In this document: positions 7,361 through 16,041 of the stretch, piece after piece
Position numbering within the stretch: the stretch's first letter is position 1
How the letters are laid out: each line of letters begins with the position of its first letter
Origin: JADFDG01 sp965232985
GTDB lineage: Bacteria; Pseudomonadota; Gammaproteobacteria; Pseudomonadales; JADFDG01
Assembly: GCA_965232985.1 (NCBI GenBank)
Contig: CBDDRC010000016.1
Span: 1-64,000, forward strand
Length of the DNA stretch: 64,000 nucleotides
Direction of reading: 5' to 3'
Notes under the pieces: generated by a model
Told to the model about the DNA's origin: nothing
Databases searched by the model: none
Seen by the model: the letters and a program-made list of their open reading frames with translations, nothing else
Made by a program: the position numbers and the translations under genes

Positions 7361-7406
7361 CCCGGCATTATGAGTGCCGTGCTCTAACCGGCTGAGCTAC
7401 CTAGCC
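7330..7406 (-). tRNA. tRNA-Met (CAU), elongator type
   Basis: A 77-nt cloverleaf with encoded CCA. The acceptor stem pairs GGCTAGG with CCTAGCC, with discriminator A. The D arm is AGCTCAGCCGGTTAGAGC, the anticodon stem is GGCA/TGCC with loop CTCATAA, and the T arm is CCGGTTCGATTCCGG. The anticodon CAT and the close match to Escherichia coli metT point to elongator methionine tRNA, not initiator or the CAU isoleucine species. It has its own promoter and terminator, and serves as the integration site of the island. Confidence 0.95.
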
Positions 7407-7422
7407 GCAAAACCGGGGGCGC

Positions 7423-7452
7423 ATTGTCGGGTTGATCTCCGGGGGGTGTCAA
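7423..7452 (-). promoter_or_regulatory. Sigma-70 promoter of tRNA-Met
   Basis: On the minus strand a perfect TTGACA -35 (7447-7452) is followed by an 18-bp spacer and GACAAT as -10 (7423-7428). Between the -10 and the tRNA 5' end at 7406 is GCGCCCCCGG, a GC-rich discriminator of the type found at stringently controlled stable-RNA promoters. Confidence 0.8.
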
Positions 7453-7523
7453 GGCAATCGGGTCGGGGTTGCCATGGCCTGTCCGGCAGATCAGGCAGTG
7501 AAGCGCGCCAATGTTGAATCCGA

Positions 7524-8615
7524 TCAGACGTTGAACCGGAAGTGCATCACGTCGCCGTCCTTCACCACGTACTCCTTGCCTTCCACCCGCTGCTTGCCGG
7601 CTTCTTTGGCGCCGGCCTCGCCCTTGTACTGCACGAAGTCGTTATAGGCGATGACTTCGGCGCGAATAAAGCCCTTCTCGAAGTCGGTGTGAATGACGGC
7701 GGCGGCTTTCGGTGCGGTGGCGCCGATCGGAATTGTCCAGGCACGCACTTCCTTCACGCCGGCGGTGAAGTAGGTTTGCAGGCCGAGCAGTTCGTAACCG
7801 GCGCGGATCACGCGGTTGAGGCCCGGTTCGCTCATACCGATATCCTTGAGGAAATCAGTTTTGTCGGCGTCGTCGAGATCGGCTATCTCCGCCTCAATCT
7901 TCGCGCAGATGACCACGACCTGCGTGCTTTCGGCGGCAGCGTGCGCCTTCACCTTGTCGAGCAGCGGATTGTTCTCGAAGCCGTCTTCCATCACGTTGGC
8001 GACGTACATCGTCGGCTTGGCGGTAAGCAGCGGCAACTGTTTGAGTTGCACGATGTCGTCAGCGGTAAGTTTCAGTGTGCGTACCGGGTTGCCTTCAGCA
8101 AGATGCGGCTGCAATTTTTCCAGCACCGCGCTGAACGCGAGCGCGTCCTTCGCGCCGCCGCGCGCCAGTTTTCCGGCGCGCAGTAATCCTTTTTCGACCG
8201 AATCGAGGTCGGCGAGCGCCAGCTCAGTGTTGATGGTGTCGATGTCGTCCAGTGGATCGATCTTGCCGGCAACATGGATCACGTTTTCGTCGATGAAGCA
8301 GCGCACTACATGAGCGATGGCGTCGGTCTCGCGAATGTTGGCGAGGAACTTGTTGCCGAGGCCTTCACCTTTTGAGGCGCCGGCGACGAGGCCGGCGATG
8401 TCGACGAACTCCATTGATGTCGGCAGCACGCGCTCCGGCTTGACGATGGCGGCAAGTACGTCGAGGCGCGGGTCCGGCATCGGCACGATGCCGGTGTGTG
8501 GCTCGATGGTGCAGAACGGGAAGTTTTCTGCGGCGATGCCGGCCTTGGTCAGCGCATTGAAGAGAGTCGACTTGCCGACGTTCGGCAGGCCGACGATGCC
8601 GCATTTGAAACCCAT
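7524..8615 (-). CDS. ychF: Ribosome-binding ATPase YchF (OLA1 family)
   Basis: A 363 aa Obg-related P-loop protein that binds ATP rather than GTP and associates with ribosomes; it has been linked to oxidative-stress control. The P-loop is G9-LPNVGKST-17 and the switch II region is VDIAGLVAGA (71-80). NVMEDG replaces the guanine-specifying NKxD, as in the family. The C-terminal TGS domain ends in MHFRFNV. Length is normal. It is the last gene of lolB-ispE-tRNA-Gln-prs-rplY-pth-ychF, with a 64-base gap after pth. Pairing with pth is conserved in proteobacteria. Confidence 0.97.
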   Translation of the reverse strand: MGFKCGIVGLPNVGKSTLFNALTKAGIAAENFPFCTIEPHTGIVPMPDPRLDVLAAIVKPERVLPTSMEFVDIAGLVAGASKGEGLGNKFLANIRETDAIAHVVRCFIDENVIHVAGKIDPLDDIDTINTELALADLDSVEKGLLRAGKLARGGAKDALAFSAVLEKLQPHLAEGNPVRTLKLTADDIVQLKQLPLLTAKPTMYVANVMEDGFENNPLLDKVKAHAAAESTQVVVICAKIEAEIADLDDADKTDFLKDIGMSEPGLNRVIRAGYELLGLQTYFTAGVKEVRAWTIPIGATAPKAAAVIHTDFEKGFIRAEVIAYNDFVQYKGEAGAKEAGKQRVEGKEYVVKDGDVMHFRFNV

Positions 8616-8679
8616 GTCAGTGTCCTTCAGTGTCCTGTTGTGATGATCTGCGTTCTTTGTGGGCGACAGCGTGATTCGC

Positions 8680-9267
8680 TCAGGCCGAGAAGCCGTTCAA
8701 CCGGTTCATCGCGCGCGCGGCATCGCTGCCGACGATCAGCGGAGTTTCGGCAATCGCCGCCGCAATCGCCGCGTCCATTTTTTCCTGATCGGCGGCCTGC
8801 GCGCGGCCGAGCACCCAGGGAGTCACCTGATCTTTGTGCGGCGGCCGGCCGATGCCGATGCGCAGGCGCAGAAATTCGGTGCTGTTGCCGTGGCAGGCGA
8901 CGATATCGCGCAGGCCGTTGTGGCCGCCATGCCCGCCACCTTGCTTGAGACGCACCGTGCCCGGCGGCATGTCGAGTTCGTCGTGCGCGACCAGCATCTG
9001 TTCGGGTGCAATCCTGAAAAAGGCAGCGAGCGCGCCGGTAGCCTGCCCGCTGCGATTCATGAATACCGTCGGGACCAGCAAGCGCACGTCGTGGCCGGCG
9101 ATTGCGACCCGTGCCGTGCGGCCAAAAAATTTACCTTCCGTGACCAGCGTCGCGCCAAGTTCCCGTGCGAGCCGCTCGACGTACCACTGGCCCGCGTTGT
9201 GGCGAGTGTGTTCGTATTCCGGCCCGGGATTGCCGAGCCCGACGATGAGAGCGATGCCGTTGGCCAT
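8680..9267 (-). CDS. pth: Peptidyl-tRNA hydrolase
   Basis: A 195 aa enzyme that releases peptides from prematurely dissociated peptidyl-tRNAs. The catalytic and binding residues are all present: N13 (LGNPG), H23 (TRHNAG), N71 (VFMNRSG), D96 (AHDELD) and N117 (GGHNGL), each three positions beyond the E. coli numbering. I chose ATG at 9267 because MANGIALIVGLGNPG matches the family N-terminus; the frame continues upstream to 9384 through the rplY terminator. Between rplY and ychF, as is common. Confidence 0.97.
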   Translation of the reverse strand: MANGIALIVGLGNPGPEYEHTRHNAGQWYVERLARELGATLVTEGKFFGRTARVAIAGHDVRLLVPTVFMNRSGQATGALAAFFRIAPEQMLVAHDELDMPPGTVRLKQGGGHGGHNGLRDIVACHGNSTEFLRLRIGIGRPPHKDQVTPWVLGRAQAADQEKMDAAIAAAIAETPLIVGSDAARAMNRLNGFSA

Positions 9268-9324
9268 GGTTGTTTTGGCGTCAGGTTGTGTGCGGGAGCC
9301 GGGGTATGGCGGTGCGGCTGCCAA

Positions 9325-9376
9325 GAAAAAGGGCCGGAACACTTCGCCCGCAGTGCGGGGGTTGCATTCCGGCCCC
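9325..9376 (-). terminator. Rho-independent terminator after rplY
   Basis: Minus-strand GGGCCGGAA (9367-9375) pairs with TTCCGGCCC (9331-9339), followed by TTTTTC. A smaller GC hairpin sits in the loop. It lies between rplY and pth, so it probably separates or attenuates the two. Confidence 0.7.
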
Positions 9377-9402
9377 GGAGCCAATCCGCAGGAGAGTCCG
9401 GC

Positions 9403-10071
9403 TTATTTCTTCTCCGGCTTCTCTGCGGACTTCTCGCCATCGGCAGGTGCGGCGGCTGCTTCTGCTGCAACGACCGGCGCTTCTTCGATGACAACCTTGA
9501 CCACGTGCACGTTGGCGACCGCGAGGTCGTGACCGTGCGTCAACTGAAGTAGTGCGACGCCTTCCGGCAACACGATGTTGGACAGGTGCACATGGTCGCC
9601 CAGGGCGACGGCAGCCATATCGACCGTGAGATATTCCGGCAGGTGCTTCGGCAAGCAACTGACTTCAACGTCGGACAGGTCGTGGTGAATCTCGCCGCCC
9701 TGTTCCTTCACGCCGGTGCAGATATCTTCGTTGATGAAGTGCAGCGGGACACGCATTGTGAGCTTCTGGTTTGCATCGACGCGCTGTAAGTCGATGTGCG
9801 TCGGCATCTTCCTGACCGGGTGGCGCTGCATGTCGCGCAGTACCGCCTGCTCGGTTTTGCCATCGAGCACGATGGTGAGAATGTGCGAATAAAACGCTTC
9901 ATTCTCCAGTGCTTTTGACAGTTCCTTCAGGCCGACGCTGATCGGCGTTGGGGTTTTGTTGGCACCGTACATGATGCCCGGTACTTTTGCCGCGAGGCGA
10001 CGCAGGCGGCGGCTCGCAGCCTTGCCCTGGTCGACGCGGGTTTCCGCTACGAGTTCGAACTGGTTAGACAT
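9403..10071 (-). CDS. rplY: 50S ribosomal protein L25/general stress protein Ctc
   Basis: A 222 aa two-domain form of L25. Residues about 5-95 are the 5S-rRNA-binding L25 beta-barrel (FELVAETRVDQGKAASRRLRR, then the QRHPVRKMPTHIDLQRV strand). A TL5/Ctc C-terminal domain follows and ends in an Ala/Glu/Lys-rich tail. The E. coli protein has only the first domain, whereas the long form is common in other gammaproteobacteria. ATG at 10071 starts the family N-terminus. The gene follows prs at a distance of 126 bases. Confidence 0.96.
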   Translation of the reverse strand: MSNQFELVAETRVDQGKAASRRLRRLAAKVPGIMYGANKTPTPISVGLKELSKALENEAFYSHILTIVLDGKTEQAVLRDMQRHPVRKMPTHIDLQRVDANQKLTMRVPLHFINEDICTGVKEQGGEIHHDLSDVEVSCLPKHLPEYLTVDMAAVALGDHVHLSNIVLPEGVALLQLTHGHDLAVANVHVVKVVIEEAPVVAAEAAAAPADGEKSAEKPEKK

Positions 10072-10197
10072 GATGTCTCTCCGTTTTTTCATCCACGCCC
10101 TGCGACCGGGTTGGTGGATGGTTGCTGGATGCCCGCCGTTGCCGGCGGGCGGTTAAAAACTGCGTGCTGTAAGAATGTTTTATCAAAGAGTGAAAAG

Positions 10198-11166
10198 TCA
10201 GTGCCCCGAGAGCGGCCCCACGCGATCGAACATCGCCGAGAGCGACTCCTCGTTGCTGGTGCGCCGCACCGCTTCGGCGAGCATCAACGCCATGCTGACC
10301 TGGCGAATCTTGCCGCAGGCGCGGGCGCGGTCGGACAGCGGAATGGTGTCGGTGACCACCAGGGTGTCGAGTTGGGAATTCGTGAGGTTTTCAATGGCCG
10401 GCCCGGACAGTACCGGGTGCGTGCAGTAGGCAACCACCTGTTTGGCGCCATTTGCCTTCAATGCTGCCGCTGCCTTGCATAGCGTGCCGGCGGTATCGAC
10501 CATGTCGTCGATCACCAGGCAGGTGCGGCCTTCAACGTCGCCGATGATGTGCATGATCTGCGCTTCGTTCGCTTTTGGGCGGCGTTTGTCGATGATGGCG
10601 AGATCAACGTCGTTCAACTGCTTGGCCATGGCGCGGGCGCGCAGTACGCCGCCGACGTCCGGGGATACGACGATCAGATCCTCGTACTTCTGGCGCTCGA
10701 TGTCGGCCTGCAACACCGGCGTTGAGTAAACGTTGTCTACCGGGATATCGAAGAACCCCTGGATCTGGTCGGCATGCAGATCGACAGTGAGCACGCGATC
10801 GACGCCGACGGTGGTGATCATGTCGGCGACGACTTTCGCGGTGATCGGCACGCGCGCCGAGCGTACGCGGCGATCCTGGCGCGCATAGCCGAAGTAGGGG
10901 ATCACGGCGGTGATGCGCGCGGCCGAGGAGCGCCGCAGGGCGTCGGCCATCACCACCAGTTCCATCAGGTTGTCGTTGCTCGGTGCGCAGGTGGACTGGA
11001 CGATGAACACATCCTTGCCACGCACGTTCTCGTGAATTTCCACCGTCGTCTCGCCGTCGCTGAAGCGGCCAACTTCAGCTTCGCCCAGCGGAATATGCAG
11101 GGCGGCGCAGATCTTGCGGGCGAGTTCCGGATTGGCGTTGCCGGTGAAGACGACGAGCTTGGACAC
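10198..11166 (-). CDS. prs: Ribose-phosphate pyrophosphokinase (PRPP synthetase)
   Basis: A 322 aa cytoplasmic enzyme making PRPP from ribose-5-phosphate and ATP, feeding purine, pyrimidine, NAD and histidine synthesis. Diagnostic blocks are FTGNANPELA at the start, VTVDLHADQIQGFF-type metal and ribose site, the KRRPKANEAQ flexible loop, and the PRPP loop VIDDMVDTAGT. Length is normal for class I enzymes. It lies directly downstream of tRNA-Gln and ispE, an arrangement shared with Pseudomonas. Confidence 0.98.
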   Translation of the reverse strand: MSKLVVFTGNANPELARKICAALHIPLGEAEVGRFSDGETTVEIHENVRGKDVFIVQSTCAPSNDNLMELVVMADALRRSSAARITAVIPYFGYARQDRRVRSARVPITAKVVADMITTVGVDRVLTVDLHADQIQGFFDIPVDNVYSTPVLQADIERQKYEDLIVVSPDVGGVLRARAMAKQLNDVDLAIIDKRRPKANEAQIMHIIGDVEGRTCLVIDDMVDTAGTLCKAAAALKANGAKQVVAYCTHPVLSGPAIENLTNSQLDTLVVTDTIPLSDRARACGKIRQVSMALMLAEAVRRTSNEESLSAMFDRVGPLSGH

Positions 11167-11206
11167 GTCAGCAACCTCAACAGCATCTGATTAGGGAAGG
11201 AAAAAA

Positions 11207-11281
11207 TGGCAGGGGTAGATGGATTCGAACCACCGAATGGCAGGATCAAAACCTGCTGCCTTACCGCTTGGCGATACCCCT
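11207..11281 (-). tRNA. tRNA-Gln (UUG)
   Basis: A 75-nt cloverleaf with encoded CCA. The acceptor stem is AGGGGTA/TACCCCT, the D arm is TCGCCAAGCGGTAAGGCA, the anticodon stem is GCAGG/CCTGC with loop TTTTGAT (anticodon TTG), and the T arm is GGTGGTTCGAATCCATC. It lies between ispE and prs in the same direction with no obvious promoter or terminator of its own, so it is likely processed out of the ispE-prs transcript. Confidence 0.95.
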
Positions 11282-11309
11282 GCAAAACCGTGTGACTGCG
11301 GGTTGTTGC

Positions 11310-12167
11310 TCAATCCCCGAGGGTCGCCGGCGAGCGGTTGACGCCTCGTGCAACAAACCCGGAATAGCGGGGGGGGAGCAACTGCAGGATGCGCCGTGCT
11401 TCTTGCTCGACATCGCAGGCCATGAACACGCAGGCCCCGGTGCCGGTGAGTCTCGCGAGACCGAATTGCCCGAGCCAGTCGAGCGCTTCGGCGACCTCGG
11501 GATGCAGGCGCCTCACCACTGCTTCGCAGTCGTTCCGGAATCGGGATTCAAACCCCGGTTCGCGGAGGGTCGCCATTGTCATCAGGGGGGTATCGCGTGT
11601 CAACGACGAATCCCGGAAAACATCGGCAGTTTTGACGTGGCAGCCGGGGTGAATGACGAGGTACCAGCGCCGGGGCAGGTCGATGGGCGTCAGTCGCTCG
11701 CCGATTCCTTCGCCGAAGGCGGTGTGGCCGCGCACGAACACCGGCACGTCAGCGCCGAGGGTGAGGCCGATACCCGCCAGCGTGTCGGTATCGAGGCCGA
11801 GGCCCCACAGGCGGTTGAGGCCGAGCAGTGTCGAGGCGGCATCGGAGGAGCCGCCACCGAGCCCGCCGCCGGCCGGCAGGCGTTTGGTGAGTTGGATGCG
11901 GGCGCCCCGGGTGGTGCCGCTGTACGCCTGCAGGGCTTGCGCGGCGCGCCAGACGAGGTTTTGTGCGCGGGGCACACCGGGCAGGTCGTTGAGCTCGAGT
12001 TGGCCGGCGGCTGTAAAGGTGATGATGTCGCCGTAATCGAGCAGTTGGAACAGGGTTTGCAGCAGGTGATAACCGTCGGCGCGGCGGCCCGTCACATGCA
12101 GGAACAGATTGAGTTTGGCCGGTGCCGGCAGCGTCAGCTGCGTCGGTAGCGGGCGCGCGCCGGTCAT
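11310..12167 (-). CDS. ispE: 4-diphosphocytidyl-2-C-methyl-D-erythritol kinase
   Basis: A 285 aa GHMP kinase of the MEP isoprenoid pathway. PAPAKLNLFLHV near residue 15 carries the substrate-site lysine, the ATP-binding glycine loop is PAGGGLGGGSSDAA, and RLTGTGACVFM is the C-terminal GHMP motif. ATG at 12167 overlaps the lolB stop as ATGA, which fixes the start and implies coupling; upstream in-frame residues are not conserved. Followed by tRNA-Gln and prs. Confidence 0.97.
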   Translation of the reverse strand: MTGARPLPTQLTLPAPAKLNLFLHVTGRRADGYHLLQTLFQLLDYGDIITFTAAGQLELNDLPGVPRAQNLVWRAAQALQAYSGTTRGARIQLTKRLPAGGGLGGGSSDAASTLLGLNRLWGLGLDTDTLAGIGLTLGADVPVFVRGHTAFGEGIGERLTPIDLPRRWYLVIHPGCHVKTADVFRDSSLTRDTPLMTMATLREPGFESRFRNDCEAVVRRLHPEVAEALDWLGQFGLARLTGTGACVFMACDVEQEARRILQLLPPRYSGFVARGVNRSPATLGD

Positions 12168-12787
12168 GGGTGCTGTTGCCCGCCGAGCTCCCAACGCTCG
12201 ATCAGCAGCGTCACCCGGCTGTCGCCGCCGATGGCTATGACGCGGTGCGGAAGTGTCCGGCGGGAGGCGCCGCTGCCGTCGGGGCGATAGCGATCGAGGC
12301 TGATTTCCCAGTTTTGCTGGCGGATCTTCAGCGGCCGGCCGGCAGCATCGTTTTCGATAGCGGCCTCGCTGCCCGGTGCCGGCAGGCCGCGCACCCAGAA
12401 TGCGAGGCTGTTGATCGACACCGGCCAGCCGATGGCCTCGGCCAGCAGCGCTTCCGGGTCGTCGCTCTCGTGAGCGCCCTGATTGTCTTCGATGCGGATC
12501 AGGGCGCTGTTGCCGCTGATCCGGGTGGCGCCCTGGCCGAGTGGCCCGTGCGCGGTCATGCGGTAGCGATCGCCATCCTGTTGCCAGGTGAGGGCGGCGC
12601 TGCCACCGGTTTCGCCGTGGCGGAAGCCGACTTTGCCCTGCACGCTGAAACGCGTCAGTGCTGCCATGTCGGCCGCTGACCAGGACAGATCAAGTGCTGG
12701 CCGGTTGTGCGCGCAGCCGGCCAGCCCGGTTGCCGCGAGTGCTGTCGCGAGCAGGAGCACCAGAATTCCGGGTTGCCGGCGCCTCAT
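12164..12787 (-). CDS. lolB: Outer-membrane lipoprotein receptor LolB
   Basis: A 207 aa lipoprotein that takes lipoproteins from periplasmic LolA and inserts them into the outer membrane. An N-terminal basic stretch, a hydrophobic segment and the lipobox L22-A-G-C25 are visible. The mature part has the LolB strands FSVQGKVGFR, GSAALTWQQDGDRYRM and WEISLDRYR. It overlaps the upstream TPR gene and the downstream ispE by ATGA, so all three should be co-translated. Confidence 0.95.
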   Translation of the reverse strand: MRRRQPGILVLLLATALAATGLAGCAHNRPALDLSWSAADMAALTRFSVQGKVGFRHGETGGSAALTWQQDGDRYRMTAHGPLGQGATRISGNSALIRIEDNQGAHESDDPEALLAEAIGWPVSINSLAFWVRGLPAPGSEAAIENDAAGRPLKIRQQNWEISLDRYRPDGSGASRRTLPHRVIAIGGDSRVTLLIERWELGGQQHP

Positions 12788-14514
12788 TGGTCGAGGCGCC
12801 GGATGGTCTGGCGCAGCGTGTTGTTCTCCGGATCAAGCGCGCGGGCGCGCTGCCAGATTTGTCTGGCGGCGCGGTGCTGGCCGTTGGCCCAGAGAGCCTC
12901 ACCGAGGTGGGCGGCGATTTCGGCATCGGGTACCAGCGACAAGGCGCGCTGCAGCCAGCCGATGGCTTCTGCCGTCTTGCCCTGGCGGAATAGCACCCAG
13001 CCCATGCTGTCGACGATTGCCGGGTCGTCCGGAGAAAGTGCCAGCGCGCGCTCGATCAGGGTGCGGGCCTCATCGGTACGATCGGTGCGATCGGCCAGCG
13101 TATAGCCGAGCGCGTTCAACACCATCGCATTGTTCGGCTGTACGGCCAGGATCGTCCGCAGATCAGCCTCGGTGACTTCAATACGGCCGAGGCGCTCGGC
13201 GGTCATGGCGCGCGCATAGCGCAGATCGTTGTCGGTTGGATTAACAGCCAGAGCGCGGTCGATCACTGCGAACGCTTCGGCGCCGGCGTCGGCGCGCCAC
13301 AGCAGTTCACTCTCGGCAACGTAGAGTTGCGGCGCCGATTCCGGGGCTTGCTGGCGCAATGCCGCGATGAGCGCCCGGGCATCGGCGAGGCGCCCGGTTT
13401 TTTGCCAGGCGTAGGCCACCTGCACCTGTGCCTGCAGGAACTGCGGGCCGCGCACGTTCTGGAAATAACCGGCCGCATCGCCGTGACGCTGTTGCGCAAC
13501 GGCGATGCGGCCAGCGTAGAACCAGGCTTCGTCTTCACGGTAACCGCTTTCAGCGAGCGCGACGAAACGTTGGCGAGCCGAATCCGGATGGCCGGTTTCC
13601 CATTCGAGCAGCGCTAGCGACATCACCAGGTCGCCGTCTTCCGGCCAGATCAGCAACATGTTTTCCAGTTCGTGTTTGGCATCGCGGCCACGGTTTGCCT
13701 CCAGCAGAGTGCGCAGGTAGGCAAGCCGCAGGTCGCGCTCGCGGGGGAATTTTCTGGTGGCGTTGCGCAGCAGCTTCCGCGCCGCTGTGCTGGCGCCGGT
13801 GGCAGCCAGCAGCCGACCTTCAAGCTCAAGGGTGGCAGGGTGGTCCGGATTAAGTGCGCGCGCGCGCTGCGCCAAGGCGAGAGCGCCGATGGGATCGCCG
13901 TTGATGTCAGCCAGGGCGGCACGCGCGAACCACAGGCGCGTGTTTTCCGGGTGCGTTACCGACAGGTTGGCAAGCAGTGCACCGATGCGCGCGCGTATGA
14001 CGGGGTCGGATTCCTGAGCGTATTGGACGACGAAGTTGAAACGCACCGGCTGCCCGGCGCTGCTTAGCAGGCGGTCGAGCAACGGGGCAGCCGCCTCAAT
14101 CTCGCCGCCTTGAATCAGCCCCAATACGGCATTGGTGTTCGCTTCGGGATCCTCTGGCGCAAGCTCCGCCCACAGGCTGGCTGCGGCGCGGATTTTGTCC
14201 GGTTGGCGGACGTACCAGGCAATCCGGGTGGCGCGGGCAGCGAGAGCCGGATCGCGCAGTGCACGCGCCTGGCGCAGATAGGCGGCAAGTGCTGCGTCCG
14301 GTTGGGCGCGTTGACCGGCGATTTCCCCGACGAGCAGGTCGTACAGCGAGTCGGCCGACCAGGTGCTGACCACCACCGGTGACGGCTGATCGGCGGCGGG
14401 AGGCGCTGCGGGCGCTGCGGGCGCACGGGTAAGTGTGCTGCATCCGGCGAGGCCAACACCAATGAGTAGCGTGCCAAGCAGGATGCCGACGAGTTGCCTG
14501 GAGAGGAATTGCAT
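12784..14514 (-). CDS. Tetratricopeptide-repeat lipoprotein upstream of lolB
   Basis: A 576 aa protein with a lipobox (L22-A-G-C25 after a hydrophobic segment), so it is probably an outer-membrane or periplasm-facing lipoprotein. The body is almost wholly TPR helices. The clearest repeats are in the C-terminal third (NAMVLNALGYTLADRTDRTDEA and DPAIVDSMGWVLFRQGKTAEA), ending at RRLDQ. It matches the conserved TPR protein found between hemA and lolB in Pseudomonas-like genomes, whose exact role is unknown. I chose ATG at 14514 because it gives the signal peptide; the frame upstream to 14715 is antisense to hemA. Transcribed divergently from hemA. Confidence 0.9.
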   Translation of the reverse strand: MQFLSRQLVGILLGTLLIGVGLAGCSTLTRAPAAPAAPPAADQPSPVVVSTWSADSLYDLLVGEIAGQRAQPDAALAAYLRQARALRDPALAARATRIAWYVRQPDKIRAAASLWAELAPEDPEANTNAVLGLIQGGEIEAAAPLLDRLLSSAGQPVRFNFVVQYAQESDPVIRARIGALLANLSVTHPENTRLWFARAALADINGDPIGALALAQRARALNPDHPATLELEGRLLAATGASTAARKLLRNATRKFPRERDLRLAYLRTLLEANRGRDAKHELENMLLIWPEDGDLVMSLALLEWETGHPDSARQRFVALAESGYREDEAWFYAGRIAVAQQRHGDAAGYFQNVRGPQFLQAQVQVAYAWQKTGRLADARALIAALRQQAPESAPQLYVAESELLWRADAGAEAFAVIDRALAVNPTDNDLRYARAMTAERLGRIEVTEADLRTILAVQPNNAMVLNALGYTLADRTDRTDEARTLIERALALSPDDPAIVDSMGWVLFRQGKTAEAIGWLQRALSLVPDAEIAAHLGEALWANGQHRAARQIWQRARALDPENNTLRQTIRRLDQ

Positions 14515-14591
14515 GCGTGCTAACGGCGTCTGTCTGGCGGGGGAGTCACGCGATTCAATCACGCGGTTTGTCGGCGGAGCAAGTTGGCAAT

Positions 14592-14620
14592 TTGTTTTCC
14601 GTGCGCCGATCCCGCAAAAT
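14592..14620 (+). promoter_or_regulatory. Candidate hemA promoter
   Basis: TTGTTT (14592-14597), a 17-bp spacer and CAAAAT (14615-14620) lie in the 171-base gap between the divergent TPR gene and hemA. The match to sigma-70 consensus is moderate and the leader would be about 60 bases. Confidence 0.4.
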
Positions 14621-14685
14621 CCGCCGCGCCGCACGGGTGGCGTATGCTCGGATTTCCCGGGCGAATTTTCTGGTATGGATGGTCC

Positions 14686-16041
14686 ATGGCCCTGCTCGCG
14701 GTTGGCGTGAGTCATCGCACGGCGCCGGTTGAGTTGCGTGAGCAGCTCGCGGTTCCCGGCGAACGCCTGCCTGCGTTGCTGCAGGCGATGCAGCAGGAGC
14801 TTGCGCTTGGCGAAGTGGCGATGCTCTCAACCTGCAACCGCACCGAAATCTACTGCACCGTAGCCGATGATGGCGCTGTCGACGGCACCCGGTTGCTGGG
14901 CTGGCTGGCAGCGAGGCAGCAAATCGGTGCTGAGCGCCTGCTTGCTGCGCACTACGCGCATGCGGGCCCGGACGCCGTCCGGCACATGATGCGGGTTGCC
15001 AGCGGCCTCGATTCGCTGGTGTTGGGTGAGCCGCAGGTGTTCGGGCAAATGAAGAATGCCTACGCCGTTGCGCATCAGGTCGGCACCGTCGGCAAGGCAC
15101 TGGAGCACTGTTTTCAGCAGGTGTTTGCTGTCGCCAAGAAAGTGCGCAGTGAAACGGCGATTGGCGCCAACCCGGTGTCGGTCGCCTATGCGGCCGTGGT
15201 GCTGGCAAAGCATTTGTTCAGTGACATCAGCCAGACGAGCGCGTTGCTCATTGGTGCTGGCGAGATGATGGATCTGGTTGCGCGCCATCTGAGCGAAAAC
15301 GGCGTGCGGGCAATCACCGTTGCCAATCGCACCCTGGCGCGCGCTCACGCACTGGCCGATCCCTACGGTGGCCGCGCGGTGACCATGGAAGAAATCCCCT
15401 ACGTGCTGGAGGCAGTCGATATCGTGATTTCCTGCACTGCTGCGCAGGTGCCGATTCTCGGCAAAGGCACGGTCGAGCGGGCGTTGAAGCGTCGCCGGCA
15501 CCGGCCGTTGTTCCTGGTCGATCTTGCAGTGCCGCGCGACATTGAGCCGGAAATCGCCCAACTGGACGATGTGTATCTCTACGGCATCGACGATCTGCAT
15601 GGCGTTATCGACGGCAATGTCAAAGCGCGCGAGGCAGCCGCGCGCGCTGCCGAGGTGATCGTCGCCGAGCGCAGTGCGCATTATCTGGTGCAGCAGCGCG
15701 AGCAGGGCGCGACGGATACGCTGCAGCGGGTTCGCGCGCGGATCGAGGCATTGCGCGATGCGGAAATGGCGAAGGCACAGGCCGAAATCGCCCGTGGCGG
15801 CGACCCGGTGCAGATCATGCAGCGGATGGGCCGGGCGCTGGTCAACAAGATTCTGCACGATCCGAGTATCGCCATGCGCCAGGCGGCGGCGGCAGGCCGT
15901 GATGAGCTGCTGGCGTTTTCGCGGGTGCTGTTTGCCGTTGACGGCGATGGCGCGACGGGCGCAAAACCGGGCGCTGCTGTTGGCGAGCGCGCTGCTGGTG
16001 ACGGTGGCGAGCGCGCCGCTGACAAAGGCGACAACGCGTGA
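14686..16041 (+). CDS. hemA: Glutamyl-tRNA reductase
   Basis: A 451 aa enzyme that reduces glutamyl-tRNA to glutamate-1-semialdehyde, the first committed step of tetrapyrrole synthesis. The catalytic Cys50 lies in MLSTCNRTEIYC and the N-terminal VGVSHRTAPVELRE is invariant. SLVLGEPQVFGQMK follows, then the NADPH domain with LIGAGEMMDLVA and the C-terminal dimerisation helices. The tail is Ala/Gly-rich and slightly extended. ATG at 14686 gives the canonical start. The stop overlaps the prfA start as GTGA, so hemA and prfA are coupled, as in many gammaproteobacteria. Confidence 0.98.
   Translation: MALLAVGVSHRTAPVELREQLAVPGERLPALLQAMQQELALGEVAMLSTCNRTEIYCTVADDGAVDGTRLLGWLAARQQIGAERLLAAHYAHAGPDAVRHMMRVASGLDSLVLGEPQVFGQMKNAYAVAHQVGTVGKALEHCFQQVFAVAKKVRSETAIGANPVSVAYAAVVLAKHLFSDISQTSALLIGAGEMMDLVARHLSENGVRAITVANRTLARAHALADPYGGRAVTMEEIPYVLEAVDIVISCTAAQVPILGKGTVERALKRRRHRPLFLVDLAVPRDIEPEIAQLDDVYLYGIDDLHGVIDGNVKAREAAARAAEVIVAERSAHYLVQQREQGATDTLQRVRARIEALRDAEMAKAQAEIARGGDPVQIMQRMGRALVNKILHDPSIAMRQAAAAGRDELLAFSRVLFAVDGDGATGAKPGAAVGERAAGDGGERAADKGDNA

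Noticed and set aside
10131..10152. GCCCGCC...GGCGGGC palindrome between prs and rplY
   Set aside because: The stem is good but there is no T-run; it may be structure only, so it was not called a terminator.
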